Positions 1 through 5,215 of a stretch of 5,215 bases of DNA are shown here, one piece after another. The position numbers were made by a program, and so were the translations under genes. The stretch is taken from assembly GCA_012514785.1 (NCBI GenBank), contig JAAYZP010000260.1, positions 1 to 5,215 of the forward strand. The letters are read 5' to 3'. The stretch is from Propionibacterium sp. (lineage in GTDB: Bacteria; Actinomycetota; Actinomycetes; Propionibacteriales; Propionibacteriaceae). Under the pieces are notes generated by a model that was not told the origin of the DNA, made no database searches, and saw nothing but the letters and a program-made list of their open reading frames with translations. How positions within the stretch are numbered: position 1 is the first letter of the stretch; each line of letters begins with the position of its first letter.

Positions 1-1099
1 CCTGCTGGGCAGTCCGCTGAGGGGCCTGCTGCGCGGCGCCGCCGTTGCCGGGGGCACCGACCGGGCGCTGGCCCTGGGCGGGCGCCTGACGGTTGGCGCC
101 GCCGGCCTGGACCTGGCCGAGCCCGCGGTCGTCGGAGCGGGTCTGCGGGACGCCGCCGTCGAAGCCGGCCGCGATGACGGTGACGCGCACCTCGTCGCCG
201 AGGGCGTCGTCGATCACGGTACCGAAGATGATGTTGGCCTCGTCGTGCGCGGACTCCTCGATGAGCTGCGCGGCGGCGGAGACCTCGAACAGGCCGAGGT
301 CGGAGCCGCCGGCGATCGACAGCAGCACGCCGTGCGCACCGTCTATGCTCGCCTCCAGCAGCGGCGAGCTGATCGCCATCTCCGCGGCGGCGCGGGCCCG
401 GTCCTCACCACGCGCGGAGCCGATGCCCATGAGCGCGGAACCTGCCTGGCTCATGATCGATTTCACGTCCGCGAAGTCGAGGTTGATCAGCCCTGGGGTG
501 GTGATCAGGTCCGTGATGCCGGAGACGCCCTGCATGAGCACCTGGTCGGCCTGCTTGAAGGCGTCCAGGATCGCAACCTGGTGGTCGGTCATCTGCAGGA
601 GCTTGTCGTTCGGGATGACGATGAGCGTGTCGACCTCTTCCCGCAGCGACTCGATGCCCGAGTCGGCCTGGGTGGCGCGGCGGCGCCCCTCGAACGAGAA
701 CGGGCGCGTCACCACGCCGATGGTCAGCGCGCCGAGCGAGCGGGCGATCTTCGCGACGATGGGCGCTCCGCCCGTGCCGGTGCCGCCGCCCTCACCGGCG
801 GTGACGAAGACCATGTCGGCGCCCTTGAGCGCCTCCTCGATCTCGTCGGAGTGGTCCTCGGCCGCCTGGCGGCCCTTCTCGGGGTCGGCGCCCGCTCCGA
901 GGCCGCGGGTCAGTTCGCGGCCGATGTCGAGCTTCACGTCGGCGTCGCTCATCAGGAGCGCCTGCGCGTCCGTGTTGACGGCGATAAATTCCACGCCGCG
1001 AAGGCCAGCTTCGATCATGCGGTTGACGGCATTGACACCGCCGCCGCCGACACCGACGACTTTGATAACCGCAAGGTAGTTCTGAGATGCGCTAGCCAT
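1..1099 (-). CDS. ftsZ: Cell division protein FtsZ (3' end beyond left edge)
   Basis: Tubulin-like GTPase that assembles into the cytokinetic Z ring at midcell and recruits the divisome. The 366 visible residues cover the whole GTPase core. The N-terminal glycine loop VGVGGGGVNAVNRM lies at 15-28, the tubulin signature GGGTGTG at 104-110, and the switch-region RPFSFEGRRR at 132-141. PNDKLL is at 163-168 and the T7 catalytic loop NLDFADV at 206-212, with the Asp residues that complete the neighbouring subunit's active site. The core ends near VIAAGFDGG (308-316). After that comes a low-complexity linker rich in Gln, Ala, Gly and Pro, which is still open at base 2. The C-terminal peptide that binds membrane anchors must lie outside the window. 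ATG at 1099 was chosen because it gives the usual short N-terminus before QNYLAVIKVVG and has GAAAGG six bases upstream. The frame stays open upstream to the ftsQ stop, but it offers only one TTG (1150) as an alternative. Unlike its neighbours it is separated from the preceding gene by 135 nt, so it probably has its own promoter as well as read-through. Confidence 0.98.
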   Translation of the reverse strand, partial: MASASQNYLAVIKVVGVGGGGVNAVNRMIEAGLRGVEFIAVNTDAQALLMSDADVKLDIGRELTRGLGAGADPEKGRQAAEDHSDEIEEALKGADMVFVTAGEGGGTGTGGAPIVAKIARSLGALTIGVVTRPFSFEGRRRATQADSGIESLREEVDTLIVIPNDKLLQMTDHQVAILDAFKQADQVLMQGVSGITDLITTPGLINLDFADVKSIMSQAGSALMGIGSARGEDRARAAAEMAISSPLLEASIDGAHGVLLSIAGGSDLGLFEVSAAAQLIEESAHDEANIIFGTVIDDALGDEVRVTVIAAGFDGGVPQTRSDDRGLGQVQAGGANRQAPAQGQRPVGAPGNGGAAQQAPQRTAQQ

Positions 1100-1105
1100 T
1101 GCCTG

Positions 1106-1111
1106 CCTTTC
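1106..1111 (-). promoter_or_regulatory. Ribosome binding site of ftsZ
   Basis: GAAAGG on the minus strand lies six bases before the ATG at 1099, a normal Shine-Dalgarno spacing that supports this start over the in-frame TTG at 1150. The site lies in the 3' arm of a possible hairpin (see 1106-1140). A stronger-looking purine run, CGGAGGAAG at 1128-1136, is 28 bases from the ATG and has no start codon at a usable distance, so it is not the main site. Confidence 0.7.
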
Positions 1112-1140
1112 GGCCCCGGGGAGTTGTCTTCCTCCGAAGG
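1106..1140 (-). promoter_or_regulatory. Possible hairpin over the ftsZ ribosome binding site
   Basis: On the minus strand CCTTCGG (1134-1140) can pair with CCGAAAGG (1106-1113) if one A is bulged, leaving a 20-nt loop that contains the self-complementary CCCCGGGG (1114-1121). The 3' arm contains the GAAAGG Shine-Dalgarno of ftsZ, so pairing would hide it. The 5' arm overlaps the proposed -10 element, so only messages arriving from upstream would carry the complete hairpin. The pairing is read directly from the sequence. Any regulatory effect is inference, and in GC-rich DNA such a stem can arise by chance. Confidence 0.3.
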
Positions 1141-1166
1141 TTATGGTCAATTCGGGATTCGGCCAA
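1138..1166 (-). promoter_or_regulatory. Putative ftsZ promoter (sigma-70 type)
   Basis: On the minus strand TTGGCC (1161-1166) matches the TTGACA -35 consensus at four of six positions. It is followed after exactly 17 bases by TAACCT (1138-1143), which fits the TANNNT form of actinobacterial -10 elements. Transcription would start near 1131, leaving a leader of about 30 nt with the GAAAGG ribosome binding site. The stretch is also locally AT-richer than the surrounding genes. Promoters directly before ftsZ are known in several actinobacteria, which makes the site plausible. The match is still modest and untested, and a second weak candidate, TTGACC at 1145-1150, overlaps the spacer. Confidence 0.4.
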
Positions 1167-1194
1167 ACGATGCGCGCGGGTTGGGCGTAAGTCG

Positions 1195-1213
1195 CCTCAA
1201 GTTGAACTTGAGG
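1195..1213. repeat. Perfect 19-nt palindrome upstream of ftsZ
   Basis: CCTCAAGTT and AACTTGAGG form 9-base arms around a single central base, with no mismatch. It lies in the ftsQ-ftsZ gap, 22 bases after the ftsQ stop and 28 bases upstream of the proposed -35 element. It therefore fits an operator for a dimeric DNA-binding protein better than a terminator: a one-base centre leaves no room for a stable RNA loop without opening part of the stem, and no T run follows. The arms resemble the SoxR-type operator CCTCAAGTTAACTTGAGG, but with one extra central base. I also recall similar palindromes before ftsZ in other actinobacteria but cannot verify this here. The binding protein is unknown. Confidence 0.6.
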
Positions 1214-1234
1214 GTTCCCGGGCGCCCGCCCCGC

Positions 1235-1951
1235 TCAGCGGGTGGTCGGGTGGTTGGGCGCGGAGACGTCGTACACGTCGGCCTCCACCTGCAGCAGGGT
1301 GTCGAGCACTTCGGCCTTCAGCGCGGATTCCTCCGCGCTCCCCCACACCACCCGCCTGTCGTCGTCCAGCACCAGTTCGATCAGGTCGACGCTGCCCGCC
1401 TCGATCCGCTCCACCGAGGACGCGATGGGTGCCGGCAGGTGCTCGACCACCGTCGCGACGTCGGCGAGCAGCCGCTCCTCGGCCTCGTCGACGTCCACCA
1501 CCGGCATGGACTCGACGAGCGCCTCGCCGGTGCGGAAGATCACGCCGTGCTCATCGACCCAGCTGTAGGTGTCCAGGTCCTGCAGTTGGTAGACGGCGAG
1601 GCGTTCCGTGACGACGATCCGCACCGTGCCGGGGAAGTCGCGCGACACCTCCACCGCGGCCACCTCGGACAGGGAGCGCACCCGCTCCTCCACCGCGCGG
1701 ACGTCCACCCGGGCCAGTGGTTCGCCGGTGGGGACCGCCGCGGTGGCCACGTACTCCTCCACGGTGACGATCCGCGCGCCCTCGACGGCGGTCTCGCTGG
1801 TGAGGAACGTCGAGGAGAAGAAGAACAGCCACACCAGCACCCCGACGATGACAGCCGCCGTGGCGGCGCCGCCGGCAAGCCACCAGGTGCGTCGTCGCTT
1901 GCCCGCGCGCTCGGCCCGCAGCGCCTCGGCGAATTCCTTGGGGCTAGGCAC
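1235..1951 (-). CDS. ftsQ: Cell division protein FtsQ (DivIB family)
   Basis: Bitopic membrane protein of the divisome that links the FtsB/FtsL group to the septal synthase. Its 238 residues show the family layout. A short basic cytoplasmic tail (1-22, with GKRRR at 17-21) precedes one membrane span at about 24-46. A POTRA domain follows from about 48 to 118, ending in the typical DFPGTVRIVVTER pattern (105-117). An extracytoplasmic FtsQ/DivIB domain runs to the C-terminus, which ends SAPNHPTTR, close to the usual 'PNxPT.R' ending. The start is the GTG at 1951, inside the last codons of murC (8-nt overlap). GGAAG at 1955-1959 is only three bases upstream, a short spacing that suggests dependence on coupling to murC translation. 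At 238 residues it is shorter than many actinobacterial FtsQ proteins, mainly because the cytoplasmic tail is small. The stop is TGA, in the same frame as ftsZ. Confidence 0.93.
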   Translation of the reverse strand: MPSPKEFAEALRAERAGKRRRTWWLAGGAATAAVIVGVLVWLFFFSSTFLTSETAVEGARIVTVEEYVATAAVPTGEPLARVDVRAVEERVRSLSEVAAVEVSRDFPGTVRIVVTERLAVYQLQDLDTYSWVDEHGVIFRTGEALVESMPVVDVDEAEERLLADVATVVEHLPAPIASSVERIEAGSVDLIELVLDDDRRVVWGSAEESALKAEVLDTLLQVEADVYDVSAPNHPTTR

Positions 1952-3380
1952 GCTCTTCCAGCAGCTTCGCGAGCAGCGGGCCGACGATCGTCACGTCGCC
2001 GCAGCCGAGCGTGATGATCAGGTCGCCGGGCCGGGCGAGCTCGTTGAGCGCGTCGGGCAGGTCGAACTTCTCGTGCACGTAGTGGATCTCCCGCACCCCG
2101 TGCTTCTTGGCCGCGTCGACGACGAGCTCGCCGGTCACGCCGGGCACGGGATCCTCGCGTGCGCCGTCGATGTTGTTGACGACGGCGACGTCGGCCAGGG
2201 TCAGCACCTCGCCGAACTCGTCGGCGAAGTCGAGCGTGCGGGAGTAGAGGTGTGGCTGGAAGCAGGCGATCAGGCGCCCCTCCAGGCCCGTAGCCTCGTT
2301 GCCCGCCTCCGTGGCGCGGCGCGCGGCGCCCAGCGCCGCCCGGATCTCGGTCGGGTGGTGGGCGTAGTCGTCGTAGACGCGGACGCCCGCCGTGTTGGTG
2401 ATCAGTTGGAAGCGCCGGAGCGTGCCGTCGAAGCGTGCGAGCGCGTCGAGGCAGGCGTCGTGCCCGAGCCCGAGCGAGCGGCCGACGGCGTAGGCGGCGG
2501 AAGCGTTGGCGAGGTTGTAGTTGCCGGGAACCCGCAGCCGCAGCGCACCGACGTCGTCGCGGAACGTCAGCGTGCCCTCCGCGCCCGTGGTCTTGGTGAC
2601 GATGTCGGTGATCCGCACGACGGCGTCGGCCGACTCGCCGTAGGTGAGGACGTTTCGGCCCTCGGCCAGCAGCCGCTCGGCGAGCGTGCGCGCGCCGTAG
2701 TCGTCGACGTTGATCACCACCGTCTCGACCTCCGGCTGCGTGGCGAACTCGTAGAAGCCCTCCGCGTAGGCCTCGTGCGAGCCCCAGTTGACGAGGTGGT
2801 CGGCCCCGACGTTGGTGATCACGGCGATCTTCGTCGGGTACTGCAGGAAGGACGCGTCCGACTCGTCTGCCTCGACGACGAACGCGCTCCCCTGGCCGAT
2901 GGCCGAGCTCACGCCGGTGGTGGTCAGGGGGCCGCCGATGACGTAGCTGGGGTCCTGGCCGGCCTCGCCGAGCATGACCGCGGTCATCGCGGTGGTGGTG
3001 GTCTTGCCGTGGGTGCCGGCGATGGAGACGCCGTCGCTGCCCAGCATGAGCGCGGCGAGCGCGGCGGAGCGGTGCCACACCCGCAGGCCGCGGCGTCGCG
3101 CCTCGGCGAGTTCGACATTGGTCTCACGCACCGCCGAGCTGATGACGACGGTCTCCACGTCGTCGGCGAGCTGGCTCACGTCGTGACCGACATAGACGGT
3201 GATGCCCGCGCTCTCCAGGGAGCGCAGCGCGCGGGAGTCGCTCTGGTCGGAGCCGGTGGTCCTGACGCCGAGCTCGGCGTAGAGGCGGGCGATGCCGCTC
3301 ATGCCGGAGCCGCCGGCGGCGATGAAATGGACGGGGCCCACCTCGCGGGCGGGCAGCACGTCAATCGGGGTGAGTAGCAT
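1944..3380 (-). CDS. murC: UDP-N-acetylmuramate--L-alanine ligase MurC
   Basis: Cytoplasmic ATP-dependent ligase that attaches L-alanine to UDP-MurNAc, the first amino acid of the peptidoglycan stem peptide. The 478 residues show the three Mur-ligase domains. The N-terminal UDP-binding Rossmann fold carries AAGGSGMSGIA (21-31). The central ATPase domain carries the P-loop AGTHGKTTTT (121-130), EADESD (170-175) and NVGADHL (190-196). PGNYNLANASAA (285-296) leads to the C-terminal domain with YDDYAHHPTEI (336-346), the MurC hallmark, and FQPHLYSRT (374-382). Near the end LGCGD (458-462) has Cys where many family members have Ala in 'GAGD'; this is probably neutral. Length is normal. The ATG at 3380 shares one base with the murG stop (TGATG). 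A GTG directly upstream at 3383 would add one residue and give a GTGA overlap. The Shine-Dalgarno AAGGA at 3390-3394 lies nine bases from the ATG and six from the GTG, so both are possible. Confidence 0.97.
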   Translation of the reverse strand: MLLTPIDVLPAREVGPVHFIAAGGSGMSGIARLYAELGVRTTGSDQSDSRALRSLESAGITVYVGHDVSQLADDVETVVISSAVRETNVELAEARRRGLRVWHRSAALAALMLGSDGVSIAGTHGKTTTTAMTAVMLGEAGQDPSYVIGGPLTTTGVSSAIGQGSAFVVEADESDASFLQYPTKIAVITNVGADHLVNWGSHEAYAEGFYEFATQPEVETVVINVDDYGARTLAERLLAEGRNVLTYGESADAVVRITDIVTKTTGAEGTLTFRDDVGALRLRVPGNYNLANASAAYAVGRSLGLGHDACLDALARFDGTLRRFQLITNTAGVRVYDDYAHHPTEIRAALGAARRATEAGNEATGLEGRLIACFQPHLYSRTLDFADEFGEVLTLADVAVVNNIDGAREDPVPGVTGELVVDAAKKHGVREIHYVHEKFDLPDALNELARPGDLIITLGCGDVTIVGPLLAKLLEERA

Positions 3381-3394
3381 CACGCACGTTCCTT
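3378..3394 (-). promoter_or_regulatory. Coupled murG stop / murC start with ribosome binding site
   Basis: The minus strand reads GTGATG across the junction: a GTG (3383), the murG TGA (3382-3380) and an ATG (3380) overlap. AAGGA at 3390-3394 serves either start. The double start is adjacent and in frame, so the two products would differ by one residue. Confidence 0.65.
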
Positions 3395-4465
3395 ACCTGC
3401 GACGTCCAGCACAGCGCGGGCGAGCGTCTCGGCGGCGTCCGCCGGGTACATCGCCTTCGCGGTGGTGGCCATCTGTTCCAGTTGGTCCTCGGCCGAGAAC
3501 AGCCCGAGCACTGTGGAGCCTAGCGAATCCGCGGTGAGTTCCGCCTCATCGAGCAGCACGCCGCCGCCCGCCGCCACCAGGGCCTCCGCGTTCCTGGCCT
3601 GCTCCCCGTTGCCCCACGGCAGCGGGATGAACACCACGGGCAGGCCCGAGACGGCGGTCTCCATCACGGTGCCGGCGCCGGCGCGCCCCACCATCAGGTC
3701 GGCCGCGGCGTAGGCGCGCGCCATGTCGTCGACGAAGGCCACCGGCTTGTAGGCGGCCCCGGAGGCGTGCACGATCGTGGCGTCGTCGTCGAAGTTCTTC
3801 GGGCCGAGCACGTGCAGGATCTGGATGCCCTCGCCCAGGATCCGCTCCCGGGCCTCGGCGACGGCGGCGTTGATGGCCAGCGCCCCCTGCGACCCGCCGG
3901 AGACGAGCAGCGTGCGGCGATCGCGGTCCAGCCCGAAGGAGGCGCGCGCGTCCTCGGCGCCGGTGCCGGGGTGCGTGATGCGTCGGTCCATCGGCATGCC
4001 CACCAGTTGCGCGCCCGGCAGGTCGGTGTCGAACGTGGTGGCGACGAAGCCCGCCCACTTCGCGCCGATCTTGTTGGCGATGCCGGGCAGCTTGTTGGCC
4101 TCGTGCACGACCATGGGCACCCGCATCAGGCGGGCAGCCAGGTAGACCGGGGTGGAGACGTAGCCGCCGAAGCCGACCACGACGTCGGCCTTCGTCTGCT
4201 TCAGCACGCGGCGCGCCTGCCACACGGAGCGGGTGAGCCTCACCGGCAGCTTGAGCAGGTCGAGGTTCACGGTGCGCGGCAGCGGCACCGGTGCGATGAG
4301 GGAGAGCTCGAGCCCGGCCTCGGGGATCACGCGCACCTCCAGCCCGCGGGCGGTGCCGACCGCCACGAGTTCGGTCACGCCGAGCGCTTCGAGCGCCCTG
4401 GCCGTCGCGATGAGGGGTGAGGTATGGCCCGCGGTACCACCGCCGGCCAGGACGACGCTGGTCAC
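3380..4465 (-). CDS. murG: UDP-GlcNAc:lipid I GlcNAc transferase MurG
   Basis: Peripheral membrane GT-B glycosyltransferase that transfers GlcNAc from UDP-GlcNAc to lipid I at the inner face of the membrane, making lipid II. Its 361 residues are the normal length. The N-terminal acceptor domain has the glycine loop GGGTAGH (8-14), with the His typical of the active site. It also has the second loop GFGGYVSTP (98-106) and HEANKLPGIANK (121-132), the actinobacterial variant of the HEQN motif. The C-terminal donor domain has SGGSQGA (189-195), RAGAGTVMET (261-270) with the ribose-binding Glu, and NGEQARNAEAL (286-296) for nucleotide-sugar contact. The start is the GTG at 4465, overlapping the ftsW TGA by four bases (GTGA). 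It puts VVLAGGGTAGH at the N-terminus as expected. AAGGGAG at 4470-4476 is a good ribosome binding site four bases upstream. The frame stays open far into ftsW, but that extension is an arginine-rich shadow and is not part of the protein. Confidence 0.97.
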   Translation of the reverse strand: MTSVVLAGGGTAGHTSPLIATARALEALGVTELVAVGTARGLEVRVIPEAGLELSLIAPVPLPRTVNLDLLKLPVRLTRSVWQARRVLKQTKADVVVGFGGYVSTPVYLAARLMRVPMVVHEANKLPGIANKIGAKWAGFVATTFDTDLPGAQLVGMPMDRRITHPGTGAEDARASFGLDRDRRTLLVSGGSQGALAINAAVAEARERILGEGIQILHVLGPKNFDDDATIVHASGAAYKPVAFVDDMARAYAAADLMVGRAGAGTVMETAVSGLPVVFIPLPWGNGEQARNAEALVAAGGGVLLDEAELTADSLGSTVLGLFSAEDQLEQMATTAKAMYPADAAETLARAVLDVAGKERA

Positions 4466-4476
4466 TGGTCTCCCTT
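4462..4476 (-). promoter_or_regulatory. Coupled ftsW stop / murG start with ribosome binding site
   Basis: On the minus strand the ftsW TGA and the murG GTG share the four bases GTGA (4462-4465). AAGGGAG at 4470-4476 lies four bases before the GTG, within the last codons of ftsW. This fixes the murG start and implies that ribosomes finishing ftsW can restart on murG. Confidence 0.75.
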
Positions 4477-5215
4477 CGAGGCGGCCATCACGCTGGTCAT
4501 GCGACGACGCCCGCCCTGCTTCCTGCGCTTCTTCGACCTGAGGTAGCGCTGCGCCTCCGGGGTCTGCTTCGCGCACGCCAGCAGCACGCCGACGGCGAGC
4601 AGGTTCGCCAGCAGCGCGGAGCCGCCGTAGGACACGAACGGCAGCGGGACGCCGAGCACCGGCAGGAGGTGCATGACCACGAAGATGTTGATGATCGCCT
4701 GGACGAGGAACCAGCCCGTGATGCCGGCGGCGGCGAGCCGCCCGAACACGGTGTCGGAGCGGCGCGCGATCTCGAAGCCTGCGTAGGCGAGCAGGCCGAA
4801 CGCGACGATGACCGCGAGCACGCCGAACAGGCCGAGCTCCTCGCCGATCACGGCGAAGATGTAGTCGGTGTGGGCGCCGGTCTTCAGCCCGCCCCACTTC
4901 TGGCGGCTGGCGCCGAGCCCCAGGCCCCACCAGCCGCCGCTGGCGAGCGCGTACAGCGCGGACATCGGCTGGGACGAGAGGTCGGTGTTGGAGCTCGGGT
5001 CGAGGAAGATCTGGATCCTGCTCATGCGGTTGGCCGAGCCGTAGACGAGCAGCGCGACGAGCCCCAGCGCCATGGCGCCCAGCGGCACGAGGATCCTGAG
5101 CGGCGTGCCGACGAACCACAGCAGGAGCGCGAAGATCGCGGCCATGATGATGCCGGTGCCGAGGTCGCGGCCGGCGAGCACCAGGAACAGCAGCACCAGC
5201 GAGAGGGGGATGAAC
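4462..5215 (-). CDS. ftsW: Septal peptidoglycan polymerase FtsW (5' end beyond right edge)
   Basis: SEDS-family integral membrane glycosyltransferase that polymerises lipid II into glycan strands at the septum, working with a cognate class B PBP. The 250 visible residues are the C-terminal part and are in frame up to the edge. Membrane spans are visible at roughly 2-13, 20-36, 40-58, 129-147, 160-182 and 195-214 of the fragment. GAHTDYIFAVIGEELG (113-128) contains the Asp that is invariant and essential in SEDS polymerases, and the large extracytoplasmic loop lies before it. VLGVPLPFVSYGGSALLAN (186-204) is the family signature near the last span. At 15-20 the fragment reads GRDLGT where many relatives have 'QPDLGT'; the Asp is kept. 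The C-terminal tail is strongly basic (KKRRKQGGRRR, 228-238) and should face the cytoplasm. FtsW is favoured over RodA because of its place next to murG. The GTG at 5196 lies inside a membrane span and is not the start. Confidence 0.95.
   Translation of the reverse strand, partial: FIPLSLVLLFLVLAGRDLGTGIIMAAIFALLLWFVGTPLRILVPLGAMALGLVALLVYGSANRMSRIQIFLDPSSNTDLSSQPMSALYALASGGWWGLGLGASRQKWGGLKTGAHTDYIFAVIGEELGLFGVLAVIVAFGLLAYAGFEIARRSDTVFGRLAAAGITGWFLVQAIINIFVVMHLLPVLGVPLPFVSYGGSALLANLLAVGVLLACAKQTPEAQRYLRSKKRRKQGGRRRMTSVMAASKGDQ

Noticed and set aside
1114..1121. CCCCGGGG palindrome in the ftsZ leader
   Set aside because: Too short and without a loop to form its own hairpin. It is noted only as part of the loop of the larger inverted repeat.
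1219..1228. CGGGCGCCCG palindrome just after the ftsQ stop, as a possible terminator
   Set aside because: It has no loop and no following T run on the minus strand. A GC-only 10-nt palindrome is unremarkable in this base composition.
1540..3078. Minus-strand open frame of 512 codons overlapping murC and ftsQ
   Set aside because: It is an out-of-frame shadow, extremely rich in Arg, Ala and His, and lacks any recognisable motif.
245..3377. Two long plus-strand open frames (245-2014 and 1608-3377, both 589 codons)
   Set aside because: They run antisense to ftsZ, ftsQ and murC, whose motifs are unmistakable. Their translations are low-complexity (Arg, Asp, Val, His, Gly) with no domain, and they cross gene boundaries. 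The equal length is coincidence. Such frames are expected from third-position G/C bias.
4466..5119. N-terminal extension of the murG frame into ftsW
   Set aside because: The frame is open, but the extension is Arg-rich shadow of ftsW. MurG homologues begin just before the GGGTAGH loop, which matches the GTG at 4465 with its own ribosome binding site.
1..5215. Search for tRNA or rRNA genes, CRISPR repeats, transposase genes or phage modules
   Set aside because: Nothing supports any of these. The window is almost fully occupied by five conserved dcw genes of uniform composition.

Overview
The window is a piece of the division and cell wall (dcw) cluster of a high-GC Gram-positive bacterium. 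Every supported gene is on the minus strand. Read in the direction of transcription (right to left) the order is ftsW (5' end cut off by the right edge), murG, murC, ftsQ, ftsZ (3' end cut off by the left edge). The order, the strong G/C bias at third codon positions, the GTG starts and the 'HEAN' form of the MurG acceptor-side motif all point to Actinomycetota. Because murC sits between murG and ftsQ, the layout resembles mycobacteria, corynebacteria and propionibacteria more than what I recall of Streptomyces. I cannot place it to genus from sequence alone; a Propionibacteriales-type organism is a guess.

Layout: ftsW (4462 to beyond 5215), murG (3380-4465), murC (1944-3380, or 3383 from a GTG) and ftsQ (1235-1951) are packed with overlapping stop and start codons, so they look like one translationally coupled message. 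A 135-nt gap (1100-1234) then precedes ftsZ (1099 to beyond 1). It is the only non-coding stretch in the window. It holds a perfect 19-nt palindrome (1195-1213), a plausible sigma-70-type promoter (1138-1166), a possible hairpin over the ftsZ ribosome binding site (1106-1140) and a good Shine-Dalgarno sequence.

How the genes work together: MurC adds L-alanine to UDP-MurNAc in the cytoplasm, the first step of stem-peptide synthesis. MurG adds GlcNAc to lipid I on the inner membrane face to make lipid II. FtsW, a SEDS-family enzyme, polymerises lipid II into glycan strands at the septum. FtsQ is a bitopic divisome scaffold protein, and FtsZ is the tubulin-like GTPase whose ring positions the whole machine.

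I see no RNA gene, mobile element, CRISPR array, phage gene or sign of horizontal transfer, and no undescribed system. All long plus-strand reading frames are antisense shadows typical of high-GC coding DNA. What deserves a second look is the regulatory architecture of the ftsQ-ftsZ gap.
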